NCBI RefSeq assembly: GCF_000024465.1
Contig: NC_014010.1
Coordinates: forward strand, 2,455,001 to 2,519,000
DNA: 64,000 bases
DNA from: Candidatus Puniceispirillum marinum IMCC1322
GTDB taxonomy: Bacteria > Pseudomonadota > Alphaproteobacteria > Puniceispirillales > Puniceispirillaceae
Direction: 5' to 3'
The notes under the pieces are model-generated. The model searched no databases. It was not told the origin of the DNA and saw only the letters and a program-made list of their open reading frames with translations. The translations under genes and the position numbers were made by a program. Below are positions 8,843 to 16,294 of the stretch, one piece after another (position 1 is the stretch's first letter; every line of letters begins with the position of its first letter).

Positions 8843-9582
8843 CAGGCGGCTTTGGCATGCTGGGCAAAGAAATTCATAATCCAGCGTCCCATCTGTTCGC
8901 CCTGATGCGTGTATTTCAATGTTGCATGCGCATCATCGATTGTTTCAGCATCAATCACATCACGCTTGAGATCAATCAGTGCGGCGGCATATTCATTGGT
9001 GAATTCTGGATGCCCCTGCATTGAAAACACAATATTATCGATCGCAAACATGGCGTTCTTGCAAAAATCCGAGGTGCCAACAAGCACAGCCTCATCAGGC
9101 AGGCTTGTCACCTGATCTTGATGAATATGGATCAGATCAACATTGTCATTTGAGGTGGCTTTAGCGTTGCCATCTGCCATCCACGGACAAGGCGCAAGCA
9201 ATTGTACAGGACGAATGCCAAGTCCCCAGCCTTCAGACCATTTCTGCGCATGTCCGCCCAGTGCGTGCGCAATGATCTGATGACCAAAACAAACACCAAC
9301 AAGGGGAATGCGGGCTTTGTAAATATCGCGTAGTAATACCATCAGTTTTGGGATAAAGGGCGCGTCATCATAAACGCCAAATGCCGAACCAGTAACAAGA
9401 TAGCCGTCATAATCATGCACATCGTCGGGAAACACATCTTCAATAACCGGAACAATTGAAAAATGTATTCCACATTCAGCGGCATAATCACCAAACAAGC
9501 TGCCAAACATATCCGGATAATTGATAAAATGCGCTGGCATTTTCTTGTTGGTGCGACCCGTCTCCAGAATGGCGATATGCAT
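8842..9582 (-). CDS. Class I glutamine amidotransferase-like protein
   Basis: Class I (triad) glutamine amidotransferase domain protein. The nucleophile elbow GVCFGHQIIAHALGG places the catalytic cysteine at C98, and MQGHPEF supplies H191 and E193, so the triad is intact. Such stand-alone domains of about 240 residues resemble the amidotransferase half of GMP synthase and gamma-glutamyl hydrolases such as PuuD. The gene lies upstream of the hydantoinase on the same strand, so a role in nitrogen-compound breakdown is possible. That link is inference. The start ATG at 9582 follows an AT-rich 128-base gap. Confidence 0.85.
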   Translation of the reverse strand: MHIAILETGRTNKKMPAHFINYPDMFGSLFGDYAAECGIHFSIVPVIEDVFPDDVHDYDGYLVTGSAFGVYDDAPFIPKLMVLLRDIYKARIPLVGVCFGHQIIAHALGGHAQKWSEGWGLGIRPVQLLAPCPWMADGNAKATSNDNVDLIHIHQDQVTSLPDEAVLVGTSDFCKNAMFAIDNIVFSMQGHPEFTNEYAAALIDLKRDVIDAETIDDAHATLKYTHQGEQMGRWIMNFFAQHAKAA

Positions 9583-9710
9583 CTGTTTGTCCTTTTACAT
9601 ATAATATGTACTGCTTAATAAGTGATGATCATATATGCGTATAGAATGTCGGCGTTGCTGTCTATATGCCGCAAAGCAGATTAACTTTGCGACATCATGA
9701 TGAATGTTCT

Positions 9711-9920
9711 TCACCCGTTATCATTTTGCGTAAGTTCGGCAAAAACAAACAACCGCAGGGCTGAAGACAGGCCACCATCACGGTTTTTGTCAATCTCGGT
9801 GATCAAGCTGGCCAGTGATTGCCCACGTTTTGTGGCGATCTCATTGAGACTGTCCCAGAACGGATCTTCCAGCGAAATGCTGGTGCGATGTCCATGAATG
9901 GTAACCGAACGCTTTTTCAC
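9711..9920 (-). CDS. Ribbon-helix-helix domain protein
   Basis: Small protein (69 residues) of the alphaproteobacterial RHH_4 type. The N-terminal SVTIHGHRTSISLEDPFWD forms the beta strand and first helix, followed by the second helix SLASLITEIDK. Proteins of this fold bind DNA as dimers through the paired strands, but the targets of this subfamily are mostly unknown. The start is GTG at 9920. It lies 30 bases downstream of the RlmD-like methyltransferase stop on the opposite reading side, and may share transcription with it since both are on the minus strand. Confidence 0.75.
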   Translation of the reverse strand: MKKRSVTIHGHRTSISLEDPFWDSLNEIATKRGQSLASLITEIDKNRDGGLSSALRLFVFAELTQNDNG

Positions 9921-9950
9921 TTTAGGGTCTTTGCTATCGTTGTTTCATAT

Positions 9951-11297
9951 TTAGATTTTAGTAAAGCGGGCAACAATTTCAAGGTGATTGCTGAACAAAA
10001 ACTGATCGATAATCTGCATCCAGTCAAGACGATAACCGCCATAGGTGAGCGCTTCGGCATCTCTGGCAAAGGTTGCCGGATTGCATGATACCATTGCAAT
10101 AACCGGAATATTAGATAGAGCAAGTTCGGCGCATTGTGCGGCAGCACCGTTGCGCGGCGGATCAATTATGGCCGCATCGAAATGATCCAGATCAACTGGC
10201 TGGATAGGTGCGTTCATCAGATCGCGTTGCATGGTTTTGACACGGGCGCCACATTTTGCTTTGTTGGCGCCAGCCTTGAGCGCGGCCAGACTAGCCGCGT
10301 CCTGTTCGACAGCTAGTAAATGTGTCAGCTGGCTGACCAGCGGCACGCTCAATGTGCCGCAGCCAGCAAACAGGTCAATCACACGCGATGCGCCTGCGGT
10401 GATTTCAGCTACCGCCGCCTGTAGGCTGGCCTCGCCATGCTGCGTTGCCTGAAGAAAGGCACCTGCTGGCGGATCAATGCCAATATCGCCAAATCGAATT
10501 TCAGCAGGTGTCGGGGCAAATAACAGCATAGGCACGTGCCCGTCATTTACCGATAAGCGCGCCAAGGGCGCACCTGCAAAGATTGGTTTGCTAGCCCAAT
10601 CAGTCAGCGCTGCTAAAAGTGAAGATGGCCATTTATCCTGCCCTGATAGCAACACACATAAACCGTTATCGAGGAGGTTGGCATGGGCGGTTAGTACGTT
10701 ACCAGCGTCAAGATGGGTGCTGGCAAAATCATGTAAAGCCGACTGCAGGTCAATAAGGGCGGGTTCGAGAATCACACAGCCATCCGGCGCAACAATGTGG
10801 TGGCTGTTGCGTTCATGAAATCCAACTATGGCTGAGTCCTTCATACGCTTTACCTGAAAGGTGGCGCGTCGCCGGCTGGCTGGAGGCGAGCTTTGCATGG
10901 GGCGCATCTGGTCTGGTTCAAGATCATGTCGTGACAGGAAATGCGCCACAAGATCATGTTTCCAGCTGGCAATCGCTGGCCGTGACCAATGTTGGAAATT
11001 GCATCCCCCACAGGCCGGAAAGCTGTTACAGCCCGGTGTCTGACGTTGATCGCTTTGGCGAACCAGTTCCAGAATCCGTGTCTTGATGCCCTGAGCATTG
11101 ATGCTGATAGGCTGGGCAAGAACAATTTCGCCAGGCAGGCTGGTAGGTACGAAAATGGTATATGTTTTGGTTTCGTATTTATGCGTGTAGCTAGCACTGC
11201 CAATACCATCGCCACGGCCGCCAATATGCGTGATTTCAACTTCTAGTGGGGGCGCATTGCGCGGAAGCTGGCCATCATTTCGCTTTGTTCGTCGCAT
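9951..11297 (-). CDS. 23S rRNA (uracil-5-)-methyltransferase, RlmD/RumA type
   Basis: SAM-dependent RNA m5U methyltransferase. An N-terminal TRAM-like beta-barrel occupies residues 15-75. Cysteines C90, C96 and C99 (Cx5Cx2C) with C174 match the 4Fe-4S cluster ligands of RlmD. The Rossmann motif VIDLFAGCGTLSVPL is at about 306-320, DPPRNG at 379-384, and the catalytic cysteine in MVSCNPATFARD is C405. It is expected to methylate a uridine of 23S rRNA. The exact position (747 or 1939 in E. coli numbering) cannot be told. Length is 448 residues. It immediately precedes the phage-derived cluster and probably marks its left chromosomal border. Confidence 0.88.
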   Translation of the reverse strand: MRRTKRNDGQLPRNAPPLEVEITHIGGRGDGIGSASYTHKYETKTYTIFVPTSLPGEIVLAQPISINAQGIKTRILELVRQSDQRQTPGCNSFPACGGCNFQHWSRPAIASWKHDLVAHFLSRHDLEPDQMRPMQSSPPASRRRATFQVKRMKDSAIVGFHERNSHHIVAPDGCVILEPALIDLQSALHDFASTHLDAGNVLTAHANLLDNGLCVLLSGQDKWPSSLLAALTDWASKPIFAGAPLARLSVNDGHVPMLLFAPTPAEIRFGDIGIDPPAGAFLQATQHGEASLQAAVAEITAGASRVIDLFAGCGTLSVPLVSQLTHLLAVEQDAASLAALKAGANKAKCGARVKTMQRDLMNAPIQPVDLDHFDAAIIDPPRNGAAAQCAELALSNIPVIAMVSCNPATFARDAEALTYGGYRLDWMQIIDQFLFSNHLEIVARFTKI

Positions 11298-11335
11298 GAA
11301 TCGAATACCTGTGTTTGGCGGTTATGGTCGGGTAC

Positions 11336-12097
11336 CTATAAATTACGGGCGAACCATACCACACGACCGATGATCTGTACCTCGTCAATCGTACGCTGAT
11401 AGTTTGTATAGGCCTGATTTTCCGAACAGATACGCAAAGTCTGGGGGCTGGTGCTGGGCACAAGCTCTATCCGCTTTGCCACAAGGCCAAGCCCATCATG
11501 CAAAATGAAAATACCTGGCGGGGTGGGGCGCGTTTGATCGGTATCCAGCATCACTGTATCGCCATGTTCAAGAACCGGTGCCATTGAATCGCCAGAAATA
11601 GTGATGAGTTTTAACGCGTCGGTTTTGCTTGGTGAGATTTTACGAAGCCATGAACGTGGAAAGGCAAGCGCCGCCGTTGCGGTGTCGGCAGACGCATCAA
11701 CAAGCGTACCGCCGCCTGCACTGGCGTGAATATCAAGAAATGGTACTGACGACATGGTCTGCAGACCAAGGGGCGCTGAATTTGTTGCCGTATGGGATAT
11801 ATCCGCATTACGCGCCCCTTTAGGCAAGCTATCATGGTGTGCCAATGTTGCCTGATCGACGCCTAGAATCGCAGCAAGCTGATAGCGAATGGCCTCGGGC
11901 AGATGGCGCGGTGAGCCCCGGTTCAGATATTGGTGTAAATAGGCGTCATTGCGGCCAATCGCGCGCGATGCCTGTTTTAGGGTCAACGGCGGTGTCTGCA
12001 TCGATAGCGCTACGCTTAAAGCCGTTCTGGCAGTGTCATTTGCCGGAATTTCGGCTAGATCATGCCGCATTTTATGTTTGGATTTAACCCTGTCCAT
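11336..12097 (-). CDS. S24 peptidase-domain phage-type repressor
   Basis: Transcriptional repressor of the cI/LexA-like S24 group, 253 residues. A helix-turn-helix region lies around residues 38-80 (LTLKQASRAIGRNDAYLHQY). The C-terminal self-cleavage domain has the Ser-Lys dyad: S171 in SGDSMAPVLEHGD and K208 in GLVAKRIE. The ASAGGG segment (A127-G128) corresponds to the usual start of the domain and a possible Ala-Gly cleavage point. Family knowledge predicts RecA-stimulated autocleavage after DNA damage. It is transcribed away from the structural genes. A palindromic site overlaps its start and another lies 32 bases upstream, which suggests autoregulation and control of the phage genes. Confidence 0.85.
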   Translation of the reverse strand: MDRVKSKHKMRHDLAEIPANDTARTALSVALSMQTPPLTLKQASRAIGRNDAYLHQYLNRGSPRHLPEAIRYQLAAILGVDQATLAHHDSLPKGARNADISHTATNSAPLGLQTMSSVPFLDIHASAGGGTLVDASADTATAALAFPRSWLRKISPSKTDALKLITISGDSMAPVLEHGDTVMLDTDQTRPTPPGIFILHDGLGLVAKRIELVPSTSPQTLRICSENQAYTNYQRTIDEVQIIGRVVWFARNL

Positions 12098-12111
12098 AGG
12101 AATAATCCTTT
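12096..12111. promoter_or_regulatory. Degenerate operator ATAGGA-N4-TCCTTT over repressor start
   Basis: ATAGGA at 12096-12101, spacer ATAA, TCCTTT at 12106-12111. It matches the perfect palindromes at 12129 and 12737 in 11 of 12 arm bases and overlaps the repressor start codon (12095-12097). It would suit negative autoregulation. Confidence 0.5.
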
Positions 12112-12128
12112 TTCGTTCTTTTCTTTAT

Positions 12129-12144
12129 ATAGGAAATATCCTAT
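12129..12144. promoter_or_regulatory. Palindromic operator ATAGGA-AATA-TCCTAT
   Basis: Perfect 6-bp inverted repeat with a 4-bp spacer in the divergent gap between the repressor and DUF6362 genes. The same arms and spacing recur at 12737-12752. A predicted binding site for the S24 repressor, by position and repetition. Confidence 0.7.
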
Positions 12145-12213
12145 CATGCTTTTCAGAAATTACAAGACTGTTTCCGTTACTGTGCCAACCATTAATCAGA
12201 TAGGAAATTTGCC

Positions 12214-12684
12214 ATGATACATACGCGTAAAGTACCCCCCCTCCGTACCAAAAGAAATAGCATAGATGAAAAAAGTCTGGCGCTTACACCAGCTGAGACG
12301 CTTTTGGCCAAACGGATGATGGCAGCGGCGATGACCTTGCGTGCGTTACCAAGGGATCAGCTGGCGATACCGAATGGCATTAGAAGTGCCTGGCCAGATA
12401 TGATACGCGAATCAGCCATTTTATACAGTAAAACAAGACGTTTATCGCAAGTACGCCCATCTCCACAGGCGATTGATTCGATGGATGTCATGTTGGCTTT
12501 GCTGTGGCATCTGGATTATGAAGCGCGTCAGCTTGTCTGGGCGCGTGCCAATAATATCCCATGGCGCATTCTGGTGGGGCGTTGCGGTAAAAGCCGATCT
12601 AGCCTTAATCGTGACTATAAAAAGGCTTTAGCCGCGCTCGAGACGATACAGAGTCAGCATGGCGTCGCCCAGTACCATGATTGA
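12214..12684 (+). CDS. DUF6362-like phage protein, possible small-terminase-like
   Basis: A 156-residue basic protein that resembles DUF6362 family members found beside phage terminase genes. Recognisable parts are MMAAAMTLRALPRDQLAIPN, RSAWPDMIRESA, SPQAIDSMDVMLALLW and the helix-turn-helix-like tail ARANNIPWRILVGRCGKSRS. DNA binding is likely. It could be a regulator or a packaging accessory protein. The start ATG 12214 has TAGGA eight bases upstream, which overlaps a half operator (ATAGGA at 12200). It is divergent from the repressor and is separated from the small terminase candidate by 123 bases that hold another operator. Confidence 0.65.
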   Translation: MIHTRKVPPLRTKRNSIDEKSLALTPAETLLAKRMMAAAMTLRALPRDQLAIPNGIRSAWPDMIRESAILYSKTRRLSQVRPSPQAIDSMDVMLALLWHLDYEARQLVWARANNIPWRILVGRCGKSRSSLNRDYKKALAALETIQSQHGVAQYHD

Positions 12685-12719
12685 TATGAACAAAGATGTA
12701 GGTTGATTGCGAAATCAGC

Positions 12720-12760
12720 TTGACAAATGACACAAAATAGGATAAATCCTATTATATACT
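12720..12760 (+). promoter_or_regulatory. Promoter with embedded repressor operator before terminase genes
   Basis: A consensus -35 hexamer TTGACA lies at 12720-12725. The perfect palindrome ATAGGA-TAAA-TCCTAT follows at 12737-12752 and would cover the spacer and -10 region (TAAATC at 17-bp spacing; TATACT further on at 12755). The structural genes start at 12808. A repressor bound here would block the whole packaging and structural operon. Confidence 0.65.
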
Positions 12761-12807
12761 GACAATCAATCCCTCCATATATGACATAGGCTAGGTTCAT
12801 TTCAAAA

Positions 12808-13245
12808 GTGACCCATGATGATTGCGAATGGCGACAAGCCTTTCTTGACTCCTTGCGGGTAACCGGAAATGTTAGCGCCGCCGCCCGGCTTGTTGGGAGA
12901 TCGCGTGCCTCTTTATACCGGATGCGGCGGGTCGATCCAGACTTTGCATCAGCCTGGCAAGATGCGCTTGAGGAAGCAGTTGACTGGCTGGAACTGGAAG
13001 CCTTGCGCCGCGCTGTTGAAGGCACCGAGGAAAACCGGTTTTCAAAGGGAGAGGTTGTTGGAACGATCACCCGCTATTCGGATAGCCTGTTGATGTTTTT
13101 GCTGAAAGCGCGGCGGCCCTGGCTGTATGACCGCCGGGTGCTACGAGGCGGACAGACCGATACGGACGAGGACAGTTTTGACGCATTACGATCAGCCCTT
13201 GAAGAAAAGCTGGATCGACTCGCTGATCCGCCTGCCAAAGACTGA
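12808..13245 (+). CDS. Terminase small subunit-like protein
   Basis: A 145-residue protein with an N-terminal helix-turn-helix: AFLDSLRVTGNVSAAARLVG and RSRASLYRMRRVDPDFASAW. This is typical of small terminases and of the gp1 protein at the head of GTA operons. A C-terminal acidic helix (SFDALRSALEEKLDRL) could contact the large subunit. The family role is to recognise DNA and regulate the motor; in GTAs this recognition has lost sequence specificity. The start is GTG with no strong ribosome site, so start confidence is low. The 3' end overlaps the large terminase frame. Confidence 0.72.
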   Translation: MTHDDCEWRQAFLDSLRVTGNVSAAARLVGRSRASLYRMRRVDPDFASAWQDALEEAVDWLELEALRRAVEGTEENRFSKGEVVGTITRYSDSLLMFLLKARRPWLYDRRVLRGGQTDTDEDSFDALRSALEEKLDRLADPPAKD

Positions 13246-14491
13246 CCGCACAGCCTTTATTGACGGGCTGGCTCCTGAGCAGATTAATCTGTTGTTATAT
13301 GAATGGCAGTTATGGGCGCGGCCAAAACAATTGCCACCAGCAGGTGATTGGCGTGTCTGGTTATTGATGGCAGGACGCGGCTTTGGCAAAACCCGGGCTG
13401 GCGCCGAATGGATAAGGTGGCTGGCACAAAGCGGGCGGGCGCGGCGTATTGCGCTGGTGGGTGAGACTTTTGATGATGCCCGTCAGGTCATGGTCGAGGG
13501 TGCGTCAGGCATTTTGTCGGTATGCCCGAACTGGGCACGGCCAGCATGGCGGGCAGGGCAAAGAACATTGATCTGGCCGTCAGGAACAATTGCACGTTGT
13601 TATTCGGCAGATGATCCCGAACAGCTTCGCGGCCCCGAATTTGATTATGGGTGGGCGGATGAGATTGCCAAATGGCGTTATCCAAGCGCATGGGACAATC
13701 TGATGCTGGCATTGCGTATTGGCAAAAGCCCACAATGTATAGCAACAACAACGCCGCGTCCGGTACGTTGGCTGGCCGATCTAGCGGCCGCTGAAGATAC
13801 GGTGCTTGTGCAAGGGGCTAGCCGCGAAAATGCGGCTAATCTGTCACCTGCTTTTATGGCAGCCATGCACCGGCGATTTGGTGATAGCTATCTGGCGCGT
13901 CAGGAGCTTGAGGGCATAATGATGTCAAATCTGCCCGATGCGTTATGGTGCCGAAATGATATTCTACGTCTGCATCGGCCGATGCCAAAGCGGCATCGAT
14001 TTATCCGGATTGTGATCGGTGTTGATCCGGCGATGGGCGGTGGTGATGAAACAGGCATCATAACCGCCGGCAAGGATCAGGATGGCCATATCTGGATTCT
14101 GGCCGATGATTCACTTCATGCGACGCCAGATAGGTGGGCAGTACAAATACAAAGGGTTTTTCGACAATGGCGCGCTGACAGTGTGATCGCCGAAATCAAT
14201 CAGGGTGGCAGTTTGATCCGTACGCTTTTGGCACAGGCAGGGTGTGCATTGCCGGTACGTGAAGTGCGGGCAATGCGGTCAAAATCAATTCGCGCCGAAC
14301 CAGTGGCTGCTGCCTATGCCCGCGGTGATGTTTCGCATGCCGGGCAATTCGGTGCACTTGAAGATCAGATGTGTGCCTGTGTGCCAGGCCAACGGCAAAC
14401 GCCGTCACCGGATCGGCTCGATGCGATGGTCTGGGCGGTTAATGCCCTGCTGGGCGGGATTGAAACCGCCACTAAAGAGATGGCGTTTTAA
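13127..14491 (+). CDS. Terminase large subunit (DNA packaging ATPase/nuclease)
   Basis: Motor that pumps DNA into the prohead. Walker A is AGRGFGKT (residues 82-89) and Walker B ends at D178-E179 in YGWADEIAKW. The C-terminal RNase H-like nuclease begins at VIGVDPAMGGGDETGI with its first catalytic Asp. Acidic residues later in the domain (around SVIAEINQGG and DRLDAMVWA) complete the site. The sequence from WIDSLIRLPK onward resembles GTA and related phage terminases. ATG 13127 gives the longest product, but a TTG at 13199 gives LKKSWIDSL, closer to the family N-terminus. It overlaps the small subunit gene, as in coupled translation. Confidence 0.92.
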   Translation: MTAGCYEADRPIRTRTVLTHYDQPLKKSWIDSLIRLPKTDRTAFIDGLAPEQINLLLYEWQLWARPKQLPPAGDWRVWLLMAGRGFGKTRAGAEWIRWLAQSGRARRIALVGETFDDARQVMVEGASGILSVCPNWARPAWRAGQRTLIWPSGTIARCYSADDPEQLRGPEFDYGWADEIAKWRYPSAWDNLMLALRIGKSPQCIATTTPRPVRWLADLAAAEDTVLVQGASRENAANLSPAFMAAMHRRFGDSYLARQELEGIMMSNLPDALWCRNDILRLHRPMPKRHRFIRIVIGVDPAMGGGDETGIITAGKDQDGHIWILADDSLHATPDRWAVQIQRVFRQWRADSVIAEINQGGSLIRTLLAQAGCALPVREVRAMRSKSIRAEPVAAAYARGDVSHAGQFGALEDQMCACVPGQRQTPSPDRLDAMVWAVNALLGGIETATKEMAF

Positions 14492-14536
14492 CGTTCTTCA
14501 CCTGTCGTGAGATACGACATTATTCGAGGATTACTG

Positions 14537-15886
14537 ATGACAGATAATGTGGCAACCCCGGGGATTGCGCATCGGGCGATGGCGGCCGAACTGGATTTGC
14601 TGGCCGATTTAATGGGCGGCACCTTGAGCATGCGCGCTGCTGGACAACGCTGGCTTCCGCGTGAAGCTGCCGAAAGCTGGACAGCATGGCGTGTCCGCTT
14701 GCAACGAACCGTCTTGTTTAACGGCTTGTCACGAACAGTGCAGGCATTGTCAGGACGCCCCTTTGCCCGCCCTGTGACGCTGGAGTCAGCGCATCCGGCT
14801 TTGCAAAAGTTGACCGAAAATTGTGACAAGGAAGGCACGTCGCTGAGTGATTTTGCCAAGCGGCTTCTGCAACGGTTACTGATCGATGGCATGGTGCATA
14901 TTCTGGTTGATCGACCAGTTGCGGGCGGTGCGCCTTATCTGGTCATGGTTACTGCCAGTCAGTTGATCGGAGCCACCCGAGATGATGACGGGCTTAGCGA
15001 AATCAGAATTGCCGAAACGCATATCAGGCGCGTTGGTCGCTTTGGTGAAGAAACCAGTCAAGCGGTTCGTGTGATTGGGCGTCATGCGTGGCAAGTATGG
15101 CACCCACGCGGTGATCTTGATAGTAGCGTTATTGGCACATGGCATGTCGCCACCGAAGGCCAGCATGATTATGGTCGCCCGCCGCTTATCACTTTGAATG
15201 TTGCCCCGTCAGGTTTCATGCAGTCGCGCCCACCCTTGATTGATCTGGCTTGGCTTAATCTTGCGCATTGGCAATCGGCTAGTGATCAGCGCCATATTCT
15301 GCATGTGGCACGGGTGCCTATTTTGTTTGGCCGGGCGTTGCAGGCAGCCGAAGGCGATATAGAAATCGGCCCTAACCGCCTGATAATGGCGGATGACCCG
15401 GCGGCTGATTTGCGTTTTGTCGAACATTCGGGTGCCGCCATTAACGCTGGCCGACAGGATCTTATCGATCTTGAGGATCGCATGGCTGTATTGGGTCTGG
15501 ATATGTTGCGCCGTCGCCCAGGCAACGAAACCGCGACAGGTCGTGCGATTGATGCGGCCGAAGCGCATGCCGCCCTGACAGGCGTGATCACAACCTTGCG
15601 CGATGGCTTGCAGGCGGCTTTTGAAATGGCAGCGGACTGGCTGGACGTGCCTGATGGTGCGGCCGGACAGATCCAGATTGCCCGTCATTTTCCCGTCAGC
15701 GATGACGCGGCTAATGAGGCCGACATTCTGTTAAGGGCACGGCTGGCTGGTGAAATCAGTCAGGAAGCCTTTCTGGCCGAAATCACCCGCCGCGGCATTT
15801 TGGCGGCAGGCGGTGGCATTTCCGCCCCGACACAGGCGTCAAACATCACGCCAAAAATCCGAAACCAAAGAGGTAATCATGAATGA
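14537..15886 (+). CDS. Phage portal protein, DUF4055 type
   Basis: Probably the dodecameric portal ring at the head vertex. It resembles DUF4055 family proteins: LPREAAESWTAWRVRLQRTV, FNGLSRTVQALSGRPFAR, RLLIDGMVHILVDRPV, and the late MAVLGLDMLRRRPGNETATG. Members occupy the portal slot after terminase in P22-coat-like phages. The 449-residue length fits. ATG 14537 is chosen because CGAGGA lies six bases upstream; a GTG at 14507 would add ten residues. The standard Rhodobacter GTA portal is a different (HK97-type) family. It overlaps the next gene by eight bases. Confidence 0.75.
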   Translation: MTDNVATPGIAHRAMAAELDLLADLMGGTLSMRAAGQRWLPREAAESWTAWRVRLQRTVLFNGLSRTVQALSGRPFARPVTLESAHPALQKLTENCDKEGTSLSDFAKRLLQRLLIDGMVHILVDRPVAGGAPYLVMVTASQLIGATRDDDGLSEIRIAETHIRRVGRFGEETSQAVRVIGRHAWQVWHPRGDLDSSVIGTWHVATEGQHDYGRPPLITLNVAPSGFMQSRPPLIDLAWLNLAHWQSASDQRHILHVARVPILFGRALQAAEGDIEIGPNRLIMADDPAADLRFVEHSGAAINAGRQDLIDLEDRMAVLGLDMLRRRPGNETATGRAIDAAEAHAALTGVITTLRDGLQAAFEMAADWLDVPDGAAGQIQIARHFPVSDDAANEADILLRARLAGEISQEAFLAEITRRGILAAGGGISAPTQASNITPKIRNQRGNHE

Positions 15887-16223
15887 TACAGACTTGAATA
15901 AAGAAACAGACAAGCACGATAATCTATCACCTCATGCCAGTATCCCAGATGCAGATCATGAGCCGCAAAGTGACAAACCGGATGCGGAAACTGACAAAGT
16001 TGCCAATGCGGCGGCGTCGATAACCGACAGCCCCAACATATCTGAAAAATCAGATAATCCGCATAATCCCGACACATCCATTTCCGACATGAAAGTTGGA
16101 ACTGGCGCGGGCATGTCGGATGCGGTGATGACGAATAGCATTAATGCGTCGGATGGCGATGCAATCAACAACAATCTGGAGGCGTTGGCCAGCGGCCGCA
16201 TGACTTTGCATATCGGCGCATAG
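15879..16223 (+). CDS. Small acidic protein, possible scaffold
   Basis: A 114-residue protein rich in Asp, Asn, Ser and Lys and very poor in hydrophobic residues (starts MNDTDLNKETDKHDNL). No family is recognised. Its place between portal and coat is where tailed phages encode scaffold or head-maturation protease. A charged, disordered sequence would suit a scaffold, and P22-like coats need a scaffold but no protease. The C-terminal LEALASGRMTLHIGA is the only ordered-looking part and could be a coat-binding helix. Function is inference from position. The start overlaps the portal stop and has AGAGGT upstream. Confidence 0.55.
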   Translation: MNDTDLNKETDKHDNLSPHASIPDADHEPQSDKPDAETDKVANAAASITDSPNISEKSDNPHNPDTSISDMKVGTGAGMSDAVMTNSINASDGDAINNNLEALASGRMTLHIGA

Positions 16224-16294
16224 CGCACTGACATTGTTATCGGAACAATCATTTCAAACTGCCTAGTAACCATTTCATTCGAAAGGAGAGACTT

